DNA of 64,000 nucleotides, from positions 2,666,001 through 2,730,000 of the forward strand of contig NZ_QKWY01000002.1 in the NCBI RefSeq assembly GCF_003248355.1. Direction: 5' to 3'. This document shows positions 15,989-24,165 of the stretch, in pieces. Every line of letters starts with the position of its first letter. The first letter of the stretch is position 1. The translations under genes were made by a program, and so were the position numbers. The notes below the pieces were generated by a model that ran no database searches, was not told the DNA's origin, and saw only the letters and a program-made list of their open reading frames with translations. This DNA is from Streptomyces sp. AC1-42W (lineage in GTDB: Bacteria > Actinomycetota > Actinomycetes > Streptomycetales > Streptomycetaceae).

Positions 15989-17115
15989 ATGAAGGAAACC
16001 GCCGTGTTCCTCGCTCTGCTGGAGCTGCGGGCCGCCCGAGGGCGCTTCGCGCTCATGGGGTCCGTCGTGGTGCTCGTCGCCGCGCTCGTCGGCATCGTCT
16101 CCGGTTTCACCACCGGCCTCGGCGACGACACCGTCTCCGCCCTGCGCGCCCTGCCCGCCTCCCACCTGGCCTTCTCGTCCGACGCCCGGTCCGACCAGTT
16201 CGCCCGCAGCCTTCTCGGCCCGAAGACGGCCACCGCCCTGCGCGAGGACGCGGGCACCGACGTCACCCCCCTCGGCGTCTCCATCACCCGGGGCACCACC
16301 GACCGGGGCGCCGAGGTGGACCTCGCCGCCTTCGGCGTCGAGCCGGACGGCTTCCTCAGCCCCGCCGTCACCGGCGGCAGCCCGCTCACCACCACCGACC
16401 CCGGCACCGTCGTCGTCTCCGCCGCGCTCGTGGACGAGGGCGTGGCCGTGGGCGACACCCTCGTCATCGACCGCCTCGGCGTCGAACTGCGCGTCGTCGG
16501 CACCACCGGCCGCCTCAGCTACGGCCATGTGCCCGCCGCCTACGTCCCCCTGACGACCTGGCAGCGCATCCGCTTCGCCACCCCCGGCGCGCCCGCCGCC
16601 ACCGAGGTCCCCGACCGGTTCGGCGCGCTGGCCCTGCGCTCGGCGCCGGACACCCCGGTGGCCGAACTGGACGCACGCCACTCCACCACCACGCTCACCA
16701 AGGAGGAGGCGTACGAGGCGGCCCCCGGCTACACCGGCGAACGCGTCACGATGAACTCGATCCAGGTCTTCCTCTACCTGATCGCCCCGCTCGTCGTCGG
16801 CGCCTTCTTCGCCGTGTGGACCGTGCAGCGCGGCCCCGAGCTGGCTCTGCTCCGCGCCCTCGGCGCCTCCCGCAGACGGCTCCTGGCCCACACCGTCGCG
16901 CAGGCCGCCCTGGTCGTCGTGGCCGGTACCGCGGTCGGCGCCCTGCTCGCGGCGGCGGTCGGCCTGCTCGTGGGGGAGCAGGTGCCCTTCAGCCTGCCCG
17001 CCACCACCCTCCTCACCACCATGTGCACCGTCGCGGCCGTGGGCCTCGCCGGCACCGCGCTGACCCTGCGCCGGGTCACCTCCGCCGACCCGCTGATCAT
17101 GCTGGGAGCCAACCG

Positions 17116-17119
<4 letters not shown>
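15989..17119 (+). CDS. FtsX/MacB-like ABC transporter permease
   Basis: 376-residue FtsX-domain permease: one N-terminal membrane helix (GSVVVLVAALVGIVSGF), an extracytoplasmic domain of about 220 residues, then three C-terminal helices (IQVFLYLIAPLVVGAFF onward) with the ELALLRALGASRRRL coupling segment. Type VII exporters of this shape move lipids, peptides or drugs. ATG 15989 is chosen because the family N-terminus (MKETAVFLALLELRAARG) begins there and longer versions run into the operator; no strong ribosome site is visible. It overlaps the ATPase gene by 4 bases. Confidence 0.88.
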
Positions 17120-17796
<677 letters not shown>

Positions 17797-17840
17797 CGCC
17801 GGGGCTCGGACCTGCCGGTCGCACGGCGCGTGCATGCGAA

Positions 17841-17879
17841 AGGTCCGGCCGGACAGCGGGAGGCTGTCCGGCCGGACCT
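17841..17879. terminator. Bidirectional terminator hairpin, 17-bp arms
   Basis: Arms 17841-17857 and 17863-17879 are perfectly complementary with a 5-base loop. It lies between the convergent ABC ATPase and long chaplin genes and can serve both. Confidence 0.85.
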
Positions 17880-17901
17880 CGGCGTGCTCCGGAGGGTCAG
17901 G

Positions 17902-18819
17902 TCACTTCTTCGCGGCGCGGGCGCGGCCCATCATCAGACCGCCACCGAGGACCATCGCGGCGGCGGCGCCACCGGCGAGGCCCAGGTTCTCATTGGCACC
18001 GGTGTCCGCCATCTGCGGCGGCTTGTGGTGGTGGCTCGGCGGGCAGTCGTCGTCGTGGTGGTGCACCGGGGGAGTCGGCGTGGTCGGCGGCTCCGGCGGG
18101 GTCGGCGGGTTGTGGTGGTGACTGGGCGGGCAGTCGTCGTCGTGGTGGTGGGCCGGCGGCGTCGGCGGCGTCGGAGGCTTCGGGGGCTCCGGCGGGTTGT
18201 GGTGGTGGCTCGGCGGGCAGTCGTCGTCGTGGTGGTGCACCGGCGGCGTCGGCGGCTTGGGGGGCTCCGGCGTGGTGCAGTCGCAGTCGTGGTCGTGGTG
18301 ACCCTTCGGCGGCTTGTGGTGCGGCGGCTTGTGGTGCGGCGGGTTGTCGATGGGCGTCGGCGGCTCCTCGACGGGCGGGGTGACGTCGTCGCCCCCACCG
18401 TTCTCGCACTCGTTGCCGGCGGCCGGGTTCAGCAGCCCGACCACGTTGACGCTGTTGCCGCAGACGTTGACGGGGATGTCGACGGGGGCCTGGACCACGT
18501 TGCCCGACAGGACACCGGGGGAGTTGGCCGCGACGCCGGTGGCGCCGGCGCCCTGGGCGTCGCCGGAGCCGGAGCCGCCCTCGTTCTCGCACTCGTTGCC
18601 GAAGGCCGGGTTCAGCAGCCCGATCACGTTGACCGTGTTGCCGCAGACGTTGACGGGCACGTGCACCGGAACCTGCACGACGTTGCCCGAAGCGACGCCG
18701 GGCGAACCGACGGCGGCGCCGTCTGCCGTGGCATCGGCGAAGGCGTAGCCGCCCGAGGCGGTCAGGATGCCTGACGCCGCCGCCATGACGAGCATGCTTT
18801 TACTCAAGGCTTTTCGCAT
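17902..18819 (-). CDS. Long chaplin with two chaplin domains, His/Asp-rich repeats and sortase signal
   Basis: 305 residues. A signal peptide at about 1-28 ends in GGYAFA. Two chaplin domains follow, at about 30-80 (SPGVASGNVVQVPVHVPVNV, CGNTVNVIGLLNPAFGN) and about 90-140 (SPGVLSGNVVQAPVDIPVNV, CGNSVNVVGLLNPAAGN); each has the two chaplin Cys. Then comes a Pro-rich spacer with three copies of HHHDDDCPPSHHH plus a HHDHDCDC variant. The C-terminus is a cell-wall sorting signal: MADTG in place of the usual LAXTG, a hydrophobic helix and a basic RARAAKK tail. Long chaplins are wall-anchored amphipathic proteins that help coat aerial hyphae. Start at 18819 has GAAGGG before it. The metal-binding-like repeats are odd. 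Confidence 0.93.
   Translation of the reverse strand: MRKALSKSMLVMAAASGILTASGGYAFADATADGAAVGSPGVASGNVVQVPVHVPVNVCGNTVNVIGLLNPAFGNECENEGGSGSGDAQGAGATGVAANSPGVLSGNVVQAPVDIPVNVCGNSVNVVGLLNPAAGNECENGGGDDVTPPVEEPPTPIDNPPHHKPPHHKPPKGHHDHDCDCTTPEPPKPPTPPVHHHDDDCPPSHHHNPPEPPKPPTPPTPPAHHHDDDCPPSHHHNPPTPPEPPTTPTPPVHHHDDDCPPSHHHKPPQMADTGANENLGLAGGAAAAMVLGGGLMMGRARAAKK
18022..18240. repeat. In-gene direct repeats coding HHHDDDCPPSHHH
   Basis: Three spaced copies of a roughly 40-bp unit (around 18025, 18112 and 18199) rich in GTGGTGGTG and GTCGTCGTC. Each encodes the His/Asp/Cys cluster of the chaplin spacer. Spacing is about 87 bases, so one protein repeat is about 29 residues. They are in frame and protein-driven, not a CRISPR array. 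Confidence 0.8.
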
Positions 18820-19178
18820 TGGTGCCCTTCCTTGGGACATTTCTCGCGGACGCACGGCCCGCAGTTCGTTCATCAGGCGGTGCCGCGGCTGTCGGGCCTG
18901 CCCGGTGTATCGGGTGAGCCTCCCGCCGAGCGGGCTCGACGACAGCCATAACGACGTCCGCGTGCGTGAGAAACGTGAATCCGGTGAATTTCCTGTGATC
19001 GCGCGGCGAGGCTACGAGTGAACGTTTCCTCTCTCGATTTCCGTCAGTATGTCTCGATCACTTTCGTACGGACGTCCGTGTCTCCCCGGCATTCGGGTGA
19101 ATAGTGATAACCAAACGCCGGGCGGCAAGTTGGTCAGGGCGCTCCGGTTCGGGGCATCCAGTACGAGAAGGGTTCATC
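18820..19178. promoter_or_regulatory. Divergent chaplin/rodlin intergenic region
   Basis: 358 bp without a gene. It contains a perfect 12-bp palindrome ACGGACGTCCGT at 19078-19089, an AT-richer stretch around 18960-19060, and the rodlin promoter candidate listed separately at 19107-19134. No clear promoter for the chaplin could be picked. Confidence 0.55.
19107..19134 (+). promoter_or_regulatory. Rodlin 1 promoter, sigma-BldN-like
   Basis: ATAACC, 16 bases, GTTGGT. The same hexamer pair with the same 16-base spacing occurs before the other two rodlin genes, and the three regions align without gaps from a shared TT[CT]GGGTG about 15 bases upstream of the first hexamer. The pattern is close to the sigma-BldN type (CGTAAC-N16-CGTTGA), which is known to drive chaplin and rodlin genes. 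Confidence 0.6.
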
Positions 19179-19580
19179 GTGATCAAGAAGGTCCTGGCTA
19201 CGGGTGCTGTCGCCGCCTCCATCCTCGGGCTCGGCGCCACGCAGGCGATGGCCATCGGCAACGACGGCGGTACGACCACGGTCAACGGCAACGGCGCCAC
19301 CGAGGTGCTCGGCAACGCCGAGACGTACGGCGACGGCAGCCCGCAGTTCGACCTGGTCCAGGGCTCCCTGAACAAGGCGTGCGTCGGTCTGCCGCTCAAG
19401 GCGAACCTGGGTTCGCTGATCGGCCTCGTCCCGATCACGGTCCAGGACGTCAACGTCCTGTCCAACCCGCAGAACCAGCAGTGCACCGAGAACTCCACCC
19501 AGGCCAAGGGCGACGAGCCGCTGTCGCACATCCTGGACGGCATCCCGGTCCTCTCGGGCAACGGCGCCGGCAACAGCTGA
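19179..19580 (+). CDS. Rodlin protein (first of three)
   Basis: 133-residue rodlin with a signal peptide (about 1-28, ending ATQAMA) followed by IGNDGGTTTVNGNGATEVLG. The family signature NVLSNPQNQQC-ENSTQAKGDE-LSHILDGIPVLSGNG fills the C-terminal half, and two Cys are conserved. Rodlins organise chaplin filaments into the rodlet layer of aerial hyphae and spores. GTG start at 19179 follows GAGAAGG. Divergent from the long chaplin. Confidence 0.93.
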   Translation: MIKKVLATGAVAASILGLGATQAMAIGNDGGTTTVNGNGATEVLGNAETYGDGSPQFDLVQGSLNKACVGLPLKANLGSLIGLVPITVQDVNVLSNPQNQQCTENSTQAKGDEPLSHILDGIPVLSGNGAGNS

Positions 19581-19592
19581 TCCGGCCGTCTT

Positions 19593-19636
19593 CGGGCCCG
19601 GCTCGTCGGCGTTCCTCCTCCGACGGTCCGGGCCCG
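19593..19636 (+). terminator. Terminator hairpin after rodlin 1
   Basis: Arms 19593-19601 and 19628-19636 (CGGGCCCGG/CCGGGCCCG) with an inner GTCGG/CCGAC pair, beginning 12 bases after the stop codon. Confidence 0.65.
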
Positions 19637-19812
19637 TTGCTGCCCGCACTGCGTCAATCGGGCGGTACTGATGAAATGTTCCTCTTGGGCAGTTTCGTCC
19701 ACCGCTCCGCATCGTTATGAATGACAGCGGCGGGGTCACGAGCGATCAGGTCCGCGCTCGTGCGGCACGAAAGCCGTGGCCGCTACGGACTCCGCCGAGG
19801 AAAGGGTTTGAA

Positions 19813-20046
19813 GTGAAGTACACCAAGATCGCCGCCGTCGCCGCCGGTACCCTCATGGCCGTCGGTGCCGCCACCCCGGCCTTCGCCGACGCGGGCGCCG
19901 AGGGCGCCGCAGTCGGTTCCCCGGGCGTCATCTCGGGCAACAACATCCAGGTGCCGATCCACATCCCGATCAACCTGTGCGGCAACACCATCGACGTCAT
20001 CGGCGTGCTGAACCCGGCCTTCGGCAACACCTGCGTCAACGCCTGA
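19813..20046 (+). CDS. Short chaplin
   Basis: 77-residue secreted chaplin. Signal peptide to about residue 24 (TPAFA), then one chaplin domain: DAGAEGAAVGSPGVISGNNI, QVPIHIPINLCGNTIDVIGV, LNPAFGNTCVNA. Both chaplin Cys are present. It is nearest to ChpF/G/H-type short chaplins, which self-assemble into amyloid-like surfactant fibres. GTG start at 19813 with GGAAAGGG before it; this start puts the signal peptide at the N-terminus. Confidence 0.93.
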   Translation: MKYTKIAAVAAGTLMAVGAATPAFADAGAEGAAVGSPGVISGNNIQVPIHIPINLCGNTIDVIGVLNPAFGNTCVNA

Positions 20047-20073
20047 TCAGGGCGCGTCGAATTTCTTCGGCGC

Positions 20074-20114
20074 GGAATGCCCCGGACCGCTCGAACCGCG
20101 GTCCGGGGCATTCC
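20074..20114 (+). terminator. Terminator hairpin after short chaplin
   Basis: Perfect 17-bp arms 20074-20090 and 20098-20114 with a 7-base loop, 28 bases after the stop codon. Confidence 0.85.
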
Positions 20115-20260
20115 TGTTGAAGAAAGCGGGGTTCCCCCAGTTGCCCCGGCGCCGTCGCGTCGTTAGGCAAGGGGAAAGCGGCGGAAGTCACGGCCACGGA
20201 AGGTTCGTGCGGCGCGGGGACGCGACCGGAAATTCCGCCGCAGCAGAAGGGAACCCGAAA

Positions 20261-20563
20261 GTGAAGTACGCGAAGTCCGCCGCGCTCGTCGCCGGTTCCG
20301 TGATCGCGCTCGGCACGGCAGCCCCCGCCTTCGCCGTCGTCGCCACGCCCACGGCCCCCAGCTTCAGCCTCGACGGCGGCGTCAACCAGGTGATCGCGGC
20401 CGCCCCGCAGGTGGTCGACCCCGTCGTCGGTGCCGTCAACTCCGTCAGCGACACCACCGACCGCCTCCACGAGGACGGCACCGTGGCCAAGGTCGCCGGT
20501 CAGACCACCGGAGCGGTGCAGGACGCGGCACCCCTCCTCGGCGGCCTGCCGGCCGGCCGCTGA
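20261..20563 (+). CDS. Small secreted protein of unknown function in chaplin/rodlin locus
   Basis: 100 residues. Signal peptide of about 26 residues, beginning MKYAKSAALVAG and ending AAPAFA, almost the same N-terminus as the neighbouring short chaplin, suggesting duplication of the secretion signal. The mature part (FSLDGGVNQVIAAAPQVVDP and following) is Ala/Val-rich and Cys-free. It has neither the chaplin SPGV-SGN nor the rodlin PQNQQC signature. GTG start at 20261 follows AGAAGGG. I do not recognise the family; a cell-surface role is inferred from context only. Confidence 0.75.
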   Translation: MKYAKSAALVAGSVIALGTAAPAFAVVATPTAPSFSLDGGVNQVIAAAPQVVDPVVGAVNSVSDTTDRLHEDGTVAKVAGQTTGAVQDAAPLLGGLPAGR

Positions 20564-20639
20564 CCCGAGCCGACGACGCGTGCGTCCGTTCGACCGCGCG
20601 CGAATTCCGGCCGTGTACGCACCTTTCGGGTGATGTGCC

Positions 20640-20667
20640 AGAACCATTCCCGCGCCGCCGAGTTGAT
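20640..20667 (+). promoter_or_regulatory. Rodlin 2 promoter, sigma-BldN-like
   Basis: AGAACC, 16 bases, GTTGAT; same arrangement as before rodlins 1 and 3, with TTCGGGTG 15 bases upstream of the first hexamer. About 52 bases separate it from the start codon. Confidence 0.6.
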
Positions 20668-20719
20668 CAGTGCGCTCGGCACCGGCGGGCAACCAGAGAA
20701 GAACCAGAAGGGCAGTTTC

Positions 20720-21130
20720 ATGATCAAGAAGATGATGGCCTCGGCGGCCGTCGCCGCATCGATCGTCGGCGTCTCCGCCGCGGTCGCCCCGTCGGCCATG
20801 GCCATCGGCAACGACCAGGGCACCACCACCCTGAACGGCAACGGTGCCGTGCAGTCGTACGGCAACTCCGCCACCCACGGCGACTGGAGCCCGCAGTTCG
20901 CGCTCATCCAGGGCTCGCTCAACAAGCCCTGCATCGCCCTGCCGGCCAAGGTCAACGCCGGTTCGCTGCTCGGCGTCGTGCCGATCTCGGTCCAGGACAT
21001 CAACGTCCTGTCCTCGCCGCAGAACCAGCAGTGCACCGAGAACTCCACCCAGACCAAGGGTGACGAGGCGCTGTCGCACATCCTGGACGACATCCCGATC
21101 CTCTCGGGCAACGGCGTCGCCAACGACTGA
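20720..21130 (+). CDS. Rodlin protein (second of three)
   Basis: 136-residue rodlin with signal peptide (to about residue 31, PSAMA) and mature IGNDQGTTTLNGNGAVQSYG, then the signature NVLSSPQNQQC-ENSTQTKGDE-LSHILDDIPILSGNG. Closest in the window to rodlin 3. ATG 20720 with AGAAGGG upstream. Probably forms the rodlet layer with its two paralogues and the chaplins. Confidence 0.93.
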   Translation: MIKKMMASAAVAASIVGVSAAVAPSAMAIGNDQGTTTLNGNGAVQSYGNSATHGDWSPQFALIQGSLNKPCIALPAKVNAGSLLGVVPISVQDINVLSSPQNQQCTENSTQTKGDEALSHILDDIPILSGNGVAND

Positions 21131-21154
21131 CGGGCGTCGACACAGCCTTTCCCG

Positions 21155-21197
21155 CACGGCCCAGTGGTCGCCCGAACGGGCACCCCGCTGGGCCGTG
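21155..21197 (+). terminator. Terminator hairpin after rodlin 2
   Basis: Arms 21155-21164 (CACGGCCCAG) and 21188-21197 (CTGGGCCGTG), 24 bases after the stop; an inner CGCCC/GGGC pairing extends the stem. Confidence 0.65.
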
Positions 21198-21246
21198 TGC
21201 CGTAGTGGGGGTGGCCGGTTCCCGCCGTAGCGGGTAGGGCCCCCGC

Positions 21247-21429
21247 ATGGACCAGCAGCACAGCCGGCATCCGTCCGGCACCACCCCGATCTACGACCGG
21301 CTCCTTGCCGAATGGCAGGCCGCCCGCACCGCGCCGGTCCCGGCGCCGCACGCCCCCTCCGGCCCGCTCCGCGCGGCCGGACTCGTGCCGGCGGCCCGGA
21401 CCCCCGACCGGCCGGGCGACCGGGGATGA
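21247..21429 (+). CDS. Small hypothetical protein between rodlins
   Basis: 60 residues beginning MDQQHSRHPSGTTPIYDRLL and continuing AEWQAARTAPVP; soluble, no signal peptide or Cys. The codon pattern is GC-ending. The ribosome site is weak (GGGTAGGG, about 8 bases upstream). It lies just after the rodlin 2 terminator, so it would need its own promoter. The sequence looks like a genuine short protein, but I cannot assign a function. Confidence 0.45.
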   Translation: MDQQHSRHPSGTTPIYDRLLAEWQAARTAPVPAPHAPSGPLRAAGLVPAARTPDRPGDRG

Positions 21430-21479
21430 CACCGGTCGATCGAACTCATGCGGGATCGAACCCATTTGGGTGGATCAGC

Positions 21480-21507
21480 GGAACCGAAACGTCCGCACGG
21501 GGTTGAT
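21480..21507 (+). promoter_or_regulatory. Rodlin 3 promoter, sigma-BldN-like
   Basis: GGAACC, 16 bases, GTTGAT, with TTTGGGTG 15 bases upstream of the first hexamer; third member of the aligned rodlin promoter set. Confidence 0.6.
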
Positions 21508-21548
21508 CAGTACGTTCCAGAACGGAACGCTCCGAAAGGTGAAGCGTG

Positions 21549-21959
21549 ATGAAGAAGATGATGGCCGGCGCGGCAGTGGCCGTGTCCCTGGTCGGGCTTT
21601 CGGCCGTCGCGGCCCCCTCGGCCATGGCGATCGGCAATGACGGTGGCACCACCACCCTCAACGGCAACGGTGCCGCCAGCGCCGTCGGCAACGCCGCGAC
21701 CCACGGCGACGGCAGCCCGCAGGCCCAGCTCGTCCAGGGCTCGCTCAACGACCTGTGCCTGGGTGTTCCGGTCAAGGTGAACGCGGGCTCGCTCGTGGGC
21801 GTGCTCGTGCCGATCACGGCCCAGGACATCAACGTCCTGTCCTCGCCGCAGAACCAGCAGTGCGCGGACAACTCCACCCAGGCCAAGGGTGACGAGGCTC
21901 TGTCGCACCTGGTCAACGGCATCCCGGTGCTCTCCGGGAACGGCGTCGGCAACAACTGA
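21549..21959 (+). CDS. Rodlin protein (third of three)
   Basis: 136-residue rodlin with signal peptide (to about residue 28, PSAMA), mature IGNDGGTTTLNGNGAASAVG and signature NVLSSPQNQQC-DNSTQAKGDE-LSHLVNGIPVLSGNG. A GTG three bases earlier (21546) is an alternative start; ATG is preferred. Cys positions match the other two rodlins. Confidence 0.93.
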   Translation: MKKMMAGAAVAVSLVGLSAVAAPSAMAIGNDGGTTTLNGNGAASAVGNAATHGDGSPQAQLVQGSLNDLCLGVPVKVNAGSLVGVLVPITAQDINVLSSPQNQQCADNSTQAKGDEALSHLVNGIPVLSGNGVGNN

Positions 21960-22046
21960 CTCCGTACGCCCGCGGCGGGCGGCCCGGCCTCCGGGTGGTC
22001 CGTCGCGCGTCGTCCGTCCTGTGCGACGTGTGCGTAACGCATGACC

Positions 22047-22079
22047 GAGGCCCACCACCCCGTCCGGGTGGTGGGCCTC
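22047..22079. terminator. Bidirectional terminator hairpin
   Basis: Perfect 14-bp arms 22047-22060 and 22066-22079 (GAGGCCCACCACCC and complement), 5-base loop, between the convergent rodlin 3 and the gene at 22094. Confidence 0.85.
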
Positions 22080-22093
22080 AGCCATGGGCCGGG

Positions 22094-22594
22094 TCAGCGC
22101 AGGCCACGCACCGGAAGCACACAGTGCGCCGAGGTCGCGATGACGTCCGGGTCACCGGCGAAGGCCCGCAGCTCCGCCTCGCCCACCGGGAGCCCGGGAG
22201 CGCCCTGCGGCCACGGGCGGGTGGCGAACATCGCGTGCACCTCGCCCATGCCGTTGGCCGCGGCCAGCCATTCCGGCCGGACCGGGTACTGCGCGGTGAA
22301 GTGCGGCAGGGTCAGCACGGCCTGGCCGGCCTGGACGAGGAGCTTCACGGAGAGCCCCGGCGTCTCGTCGGCGCGTACCGAGGGGCCGCCGACGGTCAGC
22401 CCGGCGCGCTGCAGCGCGATGCGCATGGCGTGCTCGCCGACCACCGGCCCCTCCGCGCCGTCGCCCAGCGAATAGGCGAGAAGGAAGGCGGCGTCGCGCC
22501 CGCTCTGCTGGTACTCGCCGTTCCAGCCGATCAGGATGAGAGAGCCCAACTGGGCCGGGGTGAACGAGCCGGAGGCTGTCTGGGGGGAGGTCAT
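22094..22594 (-). CDS. Conserved hypothetical protein (DUF5949-like)
   Basis: 166-residue soluble protein: MTSPQTASGSFTPAQLGSLI, then LIGWNGEYQQSGRDAAFLLAYSLGDG and a C-terminal half ending in the SAHCVLPVRGLR segment. It resembles a Streptomyces-restricted family that I recall as DUF5949, without known function. Start ATG 22594; GGGGGGAGG lies on the opposite strand, so the minus-strand ribosome site is poor. It stands alone between the rodlin terminator and the rsgA promoter. Confidence 0.7.
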   Translation of the reverse strand: MTSPQTASGSFTPAQLGSLILIGWNGEYQQSGRDAAFLLAYSLGDGAEGPVVGEHAMRIALQRAGLTVGGPSVRADETPGLSVKLLVQAGQAVLTLPHFTAQYPVRPEWLAAANGMGEVHAMFATRPWPQGAPGLPVGEAELRAFAGDPDVIATSAHCVLPVRGLR

Positions 22595-22690
22595 GTGCCG
22601 CACCCTAACCGTCCGCGACCGGTCCAACTCCATGCGTATCACCCGATCGAGGGACGACTGTTGACGATCCGGTCCGCGCGGAATAATGCG

Positions 22691-22720
22691 TTGAGCCGCC
22701 GGAGCCCATGGGGCTATGGT
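22691..22720 (+). promoter_or_regulatory. Probable HrdB-type promoter for rsgA
   Basis: TTGAGC (22691-22696), 18-base spacer, TATGGT (22715-22720), close to the main-sigma consensus of Streptomyces. A second TTGACG at 22661 with an AATAAT-like hexamer gives another possibility just upstream. The transcript would carry a 5' leader of about 195 bases including the short ORF at 22787. Confidence 0.55.
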
Positions 22721-22786
22721 GTGCGACGAGACGGACGGCCGACCGGCCGCCGGCAGAGCACACGGACGAATGCGGAGGTGAGGACA

Positions 22787-22861
22787 TTGACGACGGTCAT
22801 CGCGGTGGGCGCTGCCCACAAGTCGCAGTTCCTCGTTCCCACCTCCGTGGCCACCGGCTGA
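22787..22861 (+). CDS. Candidate 24-residue leader peptide upstream of rsgA
   Basis: TTG-started ORF with an excellent ribosome site (GGAGGTGAGG at 22774-22783) coding 24 residues (MTTVIAVGAAHKSQFLVPTS plus four). It ends 61 bases before the rsgA start, on the same probable transcript. There are no runs of one amino acid to suggest classical attenuation. It may be a regulatory upstream ORF or chance. Confidence 0.35.
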   Translation: MTTVIAVGAAHKSQFLVPTSVATG

Positions 22862-22922
22862 CTCTCCGAAGACCTCCGCGCCGACGCGCGCACCGCCGGG
22901 GCCACCCTGTGAAGGGTTTCCC

Positions 22923-24095
22923 TTGTCTCTCCCGTCTTCCTCCTCTTCCTTCTCCACCTCCCTCTCCACCGCTTCCCACCCCCTCACCGCCTACGGCTGG
23001 GACGACGACTGGGCGGACGCGTTCGCCCCGTACGCCGCCCAGGGCCTGGTGCCCGGCCGGGTGCTGCGGGTGGACCGCGGGCGCTGCGACCTGATCACGC
23101 CCGAGGGCACGGTCCTGGCGGACACCGCCTTCGTCGTGCCCCGCGACCCGATGCGGATCATCTGCACCGGCGACTGGGCCGCGGTCGACGCCGAGGGCGA
23201 CCCGCGCTTCGTGCGGGCGCTGCTGCCGCGCCGCACCGCGTTCGTCCGCTCCACCTCGTCCAAGCGCTCCGAGGGCCAGGTGCTCGCCACCAATATCGAC
23301 CACATCGCCATCTGCGTCTCGCTGGCCGTGGAACTGGACCTGGGCCGGGTCGAACGCTTCCTGGCCCTCGCCCTGTCCAGCTCGGGCGGGGACGCCCTCC
23401 TCGGCGCGGCCGCCGGGGCGGGGGAGCGGACCGCCGAACCCCTCGTCGTCCTCACCAAGGCCGACCTGGTCCCCGACGCGGTCACCCTCTCCCATCTCGT
23501 CCAGGACATCGAGCGCATCGCGCCCGGCGTCCAGGTGCTGCCCGTCAGCTCCGCCGGCGGCGAGGGCATCGACGTGTTCTCGGCGATCGTCTCCGGCGGC
23601 ACGAGTGTGCTCCTCGGTACCTCCGGGGCCGGCAAGTCCACCCTCGCCAACACGCTGCTCGGCCAGGACGTGATGACCGTCCAAGCCGCCCGCGACGTGG
23701 ACGGCAAGGGCCGGCACACCACCACCACCCGCAACCTGCTCGTCCTGCCCACGGGCGGGGTCCTCATCGACACCCCCGGACTGCGCGGGGTCGGCCTCTG
23801 GGACGCCGAGGTCGGGGTCGGCCAGGTCTTCTCGGAGATCGAGGACCTGGCCGCGGAGTGCCGCTTCCACGACTGCGCCCACGAGGCGGAGCCGGGCTGC
23901 GCCGTGCGGGCCGCGATCGAGGACGGCGTCCTGCCCGAGCGCCGCTTCGACAGCTACCGCAAGCTGCTGCGCGAGAACCAGCGCATCGTCGCCAAGACCG
24001 ACGCCCGCGTCCGCGCCGAGATCCGCAAGGACTGGAAGCGCAAGGGCGCCGAGGGCCGGGCCGCGATGGACGCCAAGCGCGGCCGCCTCCGCTAG
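22923..24095 (+). CDS. rsgA: Ribosome small-subunit-dependent GTPase A
   Basis: 390-residue circularly permuted GTPase that acts in 30S subunit maturation. An N-terminal OB-fold part (about 40-110) is followed by G4 (LTKADL), then G1 GTSGAGKST, G2/T region GKGRHTTTTR and G3 DTPGLR, the permuted order G4-G1-G3 diagnostic of RsgA. The C-terminal zinc site is C-RFHDCAH-AEPGC. A Ser-rich N-terminal extension (about 20 residues) precedes the fold. TTG start at 22923 follows GAAGGG; no better start is in frame. Confidence 0.92.
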   Translation: MSLPSSSSSFSTSLSTASHPLTAYGWDDDWADAFAPYAAQGLVPGRVLRVDRGRCDLITPEGTVLADTAFVVPRDPMRIICTGDWAAVDAEGDPRFVRALLPRRTAFVRSTSSKRSEGQVLATNIDHIAICVSLAVELDLGRVERFLALALSSSGGDALLGAAAGAGERTAEPLVVLTKADLVPDAVTLSHLVQDIERIAPGVQVLPVSSAGGEGIDVFSAIVSGGTSVLLGTSGAGKSTLANTLLGQDVMTVQAARDVDGKGRHTTTTRNLLVLPTGGVLIDTPGLRGVGLWDAEVGVGQVFSEIEDLAAECRFHDCAHEAEPGCAVRAAIEDGVLPERRFDSYRKLLRENQRIVAKTDARVRAEIRKDWKRKGAEGRAAMDAKRGRLR

Positions 24096-24165
24096 CCGCA
24101 CCCCCTGGTCGACGTCCGAAAACCGCGAGTGACGTCGCGGCGCCGGGCGCACACTGGACAGTGTG

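Noticed and set aside
18022..18240. Regular direct repeats as a CRISPR array
   Set aside because: The repeats are inside a coding frame, encode a protein repeat, and the spacers are also Pro-rich coding sequence; no cas genes are present.
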